In this document: piece after piece, positions 19,882 to 25,841 of the stretch
Position numbering within the stretch: position 1 is the first letter of the stretch
How the letters are laid out: each line of letters opens with the position of its first letter
Assembly (NCBI GenBank): GCA_019648995.1
Contig: BLXT01006094.1
Span: forward strand, 2,472 to 28,312
Origin: Plakobranchus ocellatus
Lineage: Eukaryota; Mollusca; Gastropoda; Plakobranchidae
Length of the DNA: 25,841 nucleotides
Direction of reading: 5' to 3'
Program-made: the position numbers and the translations under genes
Notes under the pieces: model-generated
What the model was told of the DNA's origin: nothing
Seen by the model: the letters and a program-made list of their open reading frames with translations, nothing else
The model's database searches: none

Positions 19882-20032
19882 AATTAAAATTAATAACCCT
19901 TTTGTTCAACTTTCGGCAAGACTTGGAGTGATTTCCGTTGTTCATTCTATTCGGAAAAATTCATTGTCATAGGTAGTGTTCAATTGAATCTATAACTAAA
20001 CAGCGCTAAGCAATTCGTGACAGTAAGCACTT
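19882..20032 (+). repeat. Dispersed repeat, related to 14816-14965
   Basis: Partner of the 14816-14965 repeat in the same orientation. It starts about 100 bases after the 19569-19775 repeat. Confidence 0.6.
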
Positions 20033-20039
20033 CATTTTT

Positions 20040-23000
20040 TACTTTAAAAGAAAAATAATTTTAAAATGATTAAGTACGAAATATGCGCCTTCCTGCCACG
20101 AAAAAGACATACACATAAAAGGTTTCAAGCTGTGAGAAGCACACATATTTTTTAACAGAAACATTTTTTACCAAGAAATGCTGATTTTTTAAGGGAAGAA
20201 AGCTGACGCAGGCAAATTATTTCGGGTTCTTTCTTGACATAAAATAAGTAAAATGAATCTCAGGCAAGCCCTGCACGTATATGTCATCTCCCTAGATCAG
20301 TGAGAGTATCTCTGCATCTGAAATATTCATTTTTGTCAAACCTAGACAATAAGAAAAAACATCTATCTCCTAAACTGTGTAGATCTTACACAAACAGCTT
20401 ACTATATCCTCATAGCTCTCACGAAAGAATTTCCAAAGTCATCAGAAAGTTTCACTAACGTTCATTACGATTGTCACTTCCTTATAAAAAAAAACCTGGT
20501 GTTCTAAAGCAAAAGAGTTTAAACAATCGAGGTAAGCTTATAGAATAATTAAAACTGATAAATCATGTTCGTTGCTTCCCATGTGGGGGAAAGGGAGAAT
20601 CTTTAACATTCTAGAATTTATAATTTTTACTTTGAAGAGTGACTCTCTACAAAAGGCTTCTTATTTTTGTGTTGGTGAGCATAAGGTCCAGTCTACTACG
20701 ATAAACAAATGTTTTGCTCTCAGCCCAGAGTTGAACTTTCAGGTAAAAAGAACACAGACAAATATTTAGTAAAAACTGATTCATTAAGCTGTGGGATTTT
20801 TTTTAAATGCCCGTATATTCCCCATGATCTCGGTCAATCTTCTGGGGTTTAGAAAGAGTGACTTGGCTGGATTAAATTAGAATATTATTGTTATCAGCTC
20901 AGCCAAAAACAAAATTAATTAATTACTTTACCCAGGCTCTATTTCAACTTAACCTGTTTTCAACTTTCCTTACAGGAATCACTTCTTCTAAAACTGCTGA
21001 GTAAATTTTTCCATGAATTGTCTCCTCATCTGAGATCTTCATTATTAAAATCTATAGCGCACTTCTGAAGCTTTATGAACAAAAACTAAATGACATCTTG
21101 TCTTTTTGAACGAGAACTCTTTTCAGTGGATGCAGACGTAGTTTAAACTGAAAGCAGCGATTACACCGAAACCCTGAAATAACCACATTATGACGGAAAG
21201 GATATCTAAAAATTCACCAATGAATCAATATATTTTTGTAAACGAAATCCGTACACATTTAGCTGCCATTTATTAATTAGCATGGGTTGGTTGAAAGCCT
21301 AGGACTTTAACAGCGTTGGTAATTTTAAAAATGCATGGCATAAACAGTTGCTCTTATGACAGGCTTTCGCTATTTCTATCTCTCATCGCATTCTTCTGAT
21401 AAATACAGTAGCTACATATAAGTATTTAACAGAAAAAATATCTTGGATGAAGCAAATGAGAGCTATCAGTTAATATCACAGATTAAGCGGAAATTTCGAA
21501 ACATGAGATAGCATCATCGCACTGCAAGTATTATCTATGCTGATATTTCCTACTGAATAATTTATTTCTTTACTTTTAAAAGAAACTGCACGTCTCAATA
21601 AACATGTATTACAAAGAAAACATGAGATGTTTTGGTATGAGGCATTCATGATCCGGAGCGTATAAGTAATGATTCATATTTTGAATGCAAATCATGCAAA
21701 AGACCCGTACGCCTATAAAGTTGTGACAAAGGCTATAGGTGTCAACCATTGAAACAGAGCTGAGCCCGAGAACTCTTACAATGTTTGAGTTTTTTCTCTG
21801 TTATATCAAATTTATTATGTAGACAAATCTATATCGTCAAAAAAGATGAGGAGAAAAAGATTACAAATCGATTAAGAACAGGGCATTTCCTTTCAAGTGA
21901 TTTAGCTAAGTGCATACAATTTTGATAACAAAAATTGTAATCACTATAAGTTTTTTTTTTTTCTATTTCAATATGTGTTACATCAGAGAAGACAGCCTGT
22001 CATTTAGATAATTTTCAGAATTTTCCTTTGTTGTGGTCATCACAACATTTGCTAAAATTGAATGACATAGATGATTGTTTTTTTTTTTTTTTGAAAAATT
22101 AGTAATTCCTTTTGAAAGCGGTGCACCAATTACTTTGCATAAGTTTACGTAAATTATTCTAACCTTTATCCCTTGGCATAATGTCGTGTCGAAGTCTCAA
22201 CGGAGAGTCCCGATTCAAGTTTGTATGTGTGATTATCTTTCTTTTTGTCTTATTACTTCCAATTTGCCCCGCATGATAACTGCATTCAAGTAGGCCTGCT
22301 TGAGCACTTTAATAAACGACAGATTCCGAAGCATGAACAACTGAGGAAACAATTATCCCGTCATTTTTCAGTCGCATTGATGAAATAAAATAAAATTAAT
22401 CCGATATTGTTTAACAATGAAGCTCTCAATGTAAATACACCGTTCCGGCTCGAAAATCACTTCCACTTTTTCTTAGAGGAGATTACAGAGATTTAAAAAT
22501 TTATCCATCTTTGTTACAAAGTTACATTTCAGTAAAATTGTAATTTAGCTCGCATGAGAAAACATTCGAGAGGGGAGTAATTTTACTTTTCTCAATTCCA
22601 AAATGATTTTAGGTTAAAAAAAAAAGTTTTGGAAATGACAATGAAGCGAGCCTGAAAACAAAACCACCTCGAAATTGACATTGGTTAATAATTATTTCAC
22701 AATATCACTTACATGTCGAGAGTACTATTACGTTTGAGAAAGGAATTAGCATCTAATCAATTTATTTCAGTTCTTGTTTGATTCTTTGCTTGGAAAAAAA
22801 AAGTTTTGGACTGTTTGTCACAATCACTCTTTACAAAGTTCAACGGTGCGGTTTGTCAAAAAATTTCAACCTGAATTTATTTTTCATGCAAAAGATATTG
22901 TTTATTTTAACTCAGCTTTCTAATACACTGGATTCAAATATTTTTTTTATTGAATCTGTTTGTGTAACCCGAAAATAAGAAAAAAAAGAAGAACTATTTG

Positions 23001-23612
23001 TGACGTTTCAATTATACAATTCTCCAGAAGATTGGAGTAATTCTCCCGTTAATGCTATGACAAGTTTTATTTTCCATGAATGTATGTCGCACGCAACTAA
23101 AATTATATTCCTGATAAAGTCTTAAAAGAGATACACATAAATCATGCTTTTGTTTTTTTTTAGATTTTGCGAACATTAGCCATCTTTAGGTGTGTATATG
23201 GTTCTTCCTTGTACAGCTTTTATTCTGCGTTGGAAATAATGTTCTGTAATGTTTTTTCTTAATAAAAAAGAAATCGAGTCAATGGCTCTTGAATCAAGAT
23301 GGCTAGGTTGTTTCTATTTCTGATCATTTCGTAACAGAGCATCGGTGTCGAAAATGGTAGAGCTTAGAAACTAAGACGGAAACTCTGTTCAGTGCTGCGA
23401 AGCAAATGTTTCTGCAGCACAATGAGCTTAGAATCTTGTCTAGCCTTATGCAAACTTAGAGAGCTTGACAATACGCCAAGACCTACTTCTGTCACTGCTA
23501 GCTTTCAACTCAAGAGAATAGGCCTCCTTTGACTACAGACAGTGGCAAAGCTTGACCGTTTTTTTTTCCAAGAAAAGATTAAGTTCCAGTAACAAAATAA
23601 GGCTCATTTAGT
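20040..23612. other. AT-rich intergenic stretch, nothing recognised
   Basis: No open frame above about 66 codons, no RNA gene and no clear transposon. Homopolymer A/T runs are frequent (for example 21951-21961 and 22078-22092). A string of poly-A then AGTTTTGGA recurs near 22618 and 22794. Distal promoter sequence of the GPCR or unrecognised repeats may lie here. Confidence 0.65.
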
Positions 23613-24873
23613 CTCCAATTTTCCCCTGTCTTATCTAGAACTACTGGCGCTTGTCGACGGCAGGCAGCATCAAACGCGGTACTTCATAGGTTTGATGCGT
23701 CTGCCATCGTTATACTCTTCTGTGCATCACTTCACCTCTGCCCGTTGAGTGCTCCGTGGCTCCACAATTACTGTTACACATATTTTGAAGCAATTTATAT
23801 ATTGATGTAATTGATGATTTTCGCATTGCCTCTGAGTTGAGCAATATTGCTATAAATCATACTTTAAAACTTGAGCGACGATAAGCAAGATTTTGTATCC
23901 ATTTGACGTTCCTCATTTCCAAGCTTTTTCAATTTTGACCTTGTCCAATTTCCATATTCTGTAGAACAGTCAAAACACACACAAAAAAAAATATTACGCG
24001 AAAAGAATTAGCTGGCTCCTTTTACCTCTTTTTGTCGAGACAAACTAGCAATAGAACTTAATCTGGGCTTTAATTAGCTGCTACGAAAAAAGTAAAATGT
24101 CTCGTTCAAAGTATGAAAGTGGACTGATCCTTGGCTAATCTAGTTCTCTTAGAGAAATGAGTCACGGGAGAGTGGACAGGCACATGACTTGTTCCTTTTC
24201 CACTACACTTGTGTGGTCACTCTTATACATGATGTGGAAGAGTTTACCTGCTCTATTTTTGGAGTTTATCCCACTGTAATTTAGTTTTATACTAAACGCC
24301 TCACAATCAAATATGACGTGGGAGCACCCTTCTATTGGTCCACACCGACAGCCTACGATAGTCGCTGACCTCTGGCTTTTAACTAGATCTTAGTGTCCTG
24401 AACAGACACTGAACGCAGTCGTCAAGCCCTGAGGTATAAACAATAGCTCATAGAGCTTTATTCGATTTGTATGCTCTTCCATAATTGAATCTCAATGCAG
24501 CTTCCCAAGAATTTCGCCATGTGTGTCAGAGTAGTTGAGTTTTCTGACTGTTGTTAGCGCGTTCTCACTTTCGCTAGATTATCGGGTCTACTTTGCCTTT
24601 TTTCAAACATAAGAGTGGTACCCAAAGCGGATATATCAAAAGTGTAGAATTTCTTGCTTAAAACTGTTCCCTGTATTGTAAAGAGGGGAGGATATTTTAA
24701 ACATGCATTCTTGTAGCTTTTCTTACCTTTCCTATAAAGAATATAATGCGGAGTTAAAATAGTGTACTTTTTGCAAATAAGTACGTTTTGATCGTGGATA
24801 TTGATAGTAATGAGGATGAAGACGTCGTAAAAGATAATAGTCTTGATAATCTAGATGATTATAACTGTGACGG
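23613..24873 (+). repeat. Direct segmental repeat, copy 2 (interrupted by an LTR element)
   Basis: Collinear with 1-1262. The match stops exactly where the TGTAAC terminus of an LTR begins at 24874, while copy 1 continues past the equivalent point (about 1262). The break is therefore explained by insertion of the LTR element, and the rest of copy 2 should resume beyond the element outside the window. Confidence 0.88.
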
Positions 24874-25168
24874 TGTAACAACAACTAGACTTTGGGCTTG
24901 CTATTGAACGCACGTCAACTCGAGAATTCTAGAAAGACCCAGTTTTGGGAAGTTTATTTATGCAAAGTGAAGGAGAATTCATTACGTAAACGAACGTGAC
25001 TTATGTTCTATTTTTAGCCCAAGGATTTTCCTAATGTCTTTTCGAAGACTGCTTTTTTGTTATTTTAGGATTATGATGTAATGTTCTAGATCTATATTTT
25101 CGAACATTCTACGCTTGCATCATGGGATAAATTTCCAGAAATTTGAAGAGTTTTCTTTTGAAAAAAAG

Positions 25169-25176
25169 TATAAATA
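25169..25176 (+). promoter_or_regulatory. TATA box of the LTR
   Basis: TATAAATA, well placed for transcription to start near 25200, at the beginning of the 31-bp repeats. Confidence 0.75.
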
Positions 25177-25198
25177 CCGGAAGAAAATTGGTGAAAGT

Positions 25199-25305
25199 AT
25201 CACACAGAGTAGGCAGAGAGTTCACAGAAATCACACAGAGTAGGCAGAGAGTTCACAGAAATCAAACAGAGTACGCAGAGAGTTCACAGAGATCACAGAG
25301 ATATC
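25199..25305 (+). repeat. 31-bp tandem repeats in the LTR
   Basis: Three units: 25199-25229, 25230-25260 (identical) and 25261-25291 (a few changes), followed by a partial unit. They lie just after the TATA box, so they are probably at the start of the R region or transcript leader. An open frame across them is incidental. Confidence 0.93.
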
Positions 25306-25403
25306 ATTTTACAGTGATTACGCAGATTTATAGAGCTAGATCTAGTTTTCTTACCGACGGCCTATGTGCACATTGTTTGATTTGATTTCCTGCTGTTGAG
25401 TTA

Positions 25404-25409
25404 AATAAA
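25404..25409 (+). terminator. Poly(A) signal of the LTR
   Basis: AATAAA about 230 bases after the TATA box and followed by a T-rich run, as expected for the end of R. Confidence 0.65.
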
Positions 25410-25543
25410 CTCAGTTTTTTTTTCGTTCTTCACACAATCTCCAGAGTTCCGTTATTTTCAGCTAGGTCTATATAGATCTAAAGAACTCAACGTTCCACAT
25501 CAGGGGTATTATCTACCTTTTATTTCTGGTGTTCGTTACACAT

Positions 25544-25560
25544 TGGCGACCCCGACGAGA
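25544..25560 (+). promoter_or_regulatory. Primer-binding site
   Basis: TGGCGACCCCGACGAGA, three bases after the LTR end. It begins with TGG, complementary to a tRNA CCA end. I cannot name the tRNA with confidence. Confidence 0.7.
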
Positions 25561-25608
25561 TGGCTGATCGGAAAGTGAGATCTTGTGTTAGATCTAGAAA
25601 TATCGGCG

Positions 25609-25841
25609 ATGGCTATAATGGAGGAAATTGTCAAGAAAGCGGACCTATCTGGATATCGAGGTGAGAAGAGAGAGGAATACTTGAAACAGGAGTTTAAGCT
25701 TCTTGAGGAACGCCAGGCAGGAGAAAAGAGGGAAGAAGCTGAACGTCAGGAAAAGAGAGAAGAACCTGAACGTCAGGAAAAGAAGGAAGAAGCTGAACGG
25801 ATAAATTTCCAGAAATTTGAAGAGTTTTCTTTTGAAAAAAA
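25609..25841 (+). CDS. Gag N-terminus of the right-hand LTR element (partial, fused to LTR sequence)
   Basis: The frame from ATG 25609 starts MAIMEEIVKKADLSGY, then a highly charged Glu/Arg/Lys stretch built on an EERQ/AERQEKREE-type repeat, probably a coiled coil. This is the usual N-terminal style of metazoan Gypsy gag. At 25799 the sequence switches to a copy of U3 (25125-25167) and the frame stays open to the window edge, so the last 14 or so codons are not gag. An earlier ATG at 25560, overlapping the primer-binding site, opens only a short frame ending at TGA near 25662. The capsid and zinc-knuckle parts are missing from what is visible. Confidence 0.65.
   Translation, partial: MAIMEEIVKKADLSGYRGEKREEYLKQEFKLLEERQAGEKREEAERQEKREEPERQEKKEEAERINFQKFEEFSFEK
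25799..25841 (+). repeat. Second LTR copy, truncated at its left end (window edge)
   Basis: 43 bases identical to 25125-25167 in the first LTR, offset 674. It begins at a shared GG and lacks the first ~250 bases of U3. It may continue beyond the window as the rest of a 3' LTR. Confidence 0.85.

Larger units (their letters stand above)
24874..25540 (+). repeat. LTR of the right-hand element
   Basis: Starts TGTAAC and ends GTTACA, a perfect 6-base terminal inverted repeat with TG/CA ends, 667 bases. Internal order fits a functional LTR: U3 with a TATA box at 25169, a repeat array from 25199, poly(A) signal at 25404, then a primer-binding site three bases after the end. The left terminus is supported independently by the break in the 1.25 kb repeat. 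Confidence 0.85.
24874..25841 (+). mobile_element. LTR retrotransposon, left end, internally deleted (window edge)
   Basis: Plus-strand element: LTR 24874-25540, primer-binding site at 25544, gag start at 25609, then a return to U3 sequence at 25799. Only about 260 bases separate the first LTR end from the second LTR-like sequence, so it lacks nearly all of gag and pol unless the second match is something else. It belongs to a different family from the 7.1 kb element by LTR sequence. Confidence 0.78.

Noticed and set aside
25201..25291. 31-bp repeats considered as a CRISPR-like array
   Set aside because: Units are contiguous with no unique spacers, inside an LTR of an animal genome.
25143..25385. 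80-codon plus-strand frame in the right LTR
   Set aside because: It runs through the TATA box and the 31-bp tandem repeats; not coding.

Overview
This looks like an AT-rich, intron-capable animal nuclear genome, most plausibly a mollusc and perhaps a gastropod. The evidence is microsatellites, Ty3/Gypsy and LINE-like relics, and one intact single-exon class A GPCR resembling molluscan chemosensory-type receptors. There are no operons, Shine-Dalgarno-spaced genes or CRISPR arrays. The species assignment is inference from family resemblance, not from a search.

Layout. Positions 1-1262 are one copy of a ~1.25 kb direct repeat whose second copy is at 23613-24873. Positions 1263-5130 are AT-rich with no convincing gene. 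Positions 5130-6253 hold a decayed LINE-like pol 3' end on the minus strand (zinc-finger region plus probable restriction-like endonuclease). A Ty3/Gypsy element of about 7.1 kb (minus strand, LTRs at about 6254-7449 and 12209-13348) sits directly against it. Its gag and pol contain several stops and frameshifts, the catalytic residues of reverse transcriptase and RNase H are substituted, and the protease and integrase core are missing. The integrase C-terminal (GPY/F-type) segment lies between gag and RT, which points to a Gmr1-like order with integrase before RT. Beyond the 5' LTR, 13404-13877 is a patchwork of short copies of nearby sequence. Positions 13880-17400 hold microsatellites, old dispersed repeats, a structured GC-rich SINE-like block and a possible CRE/kappaB-type site.

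The one apparently intact cellular gene is the minus-strand GPCR at 17572-18840 (422 codons). An RNase H relic of another Gypsy element lies just upstream of it. Positions 19340-23612 are mostly featureless apart from two dispersed-repeat copies. The second copy of the 1.25 kb repeat is interrupted at 24874 by a younger-looking LTR element (LTR 24874-25540 with TATA box, 31-bp tandem repeats, poly(A) signal, primer-binding site, and a gag start). After about 240 bp of leader and gag that element jumps back into its own U3 sequence at the window end.

The genes do not form a pathway. The window is a receptor gene inside a nested transposon landscape. I did not find a convincing undescribed system. 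The most unusual structures are the patchwork at 13.4-13.9 kb, the gag-to-integrase-C deletion junction, and the collapsed LTR-gag-LTR structure at the right edge.
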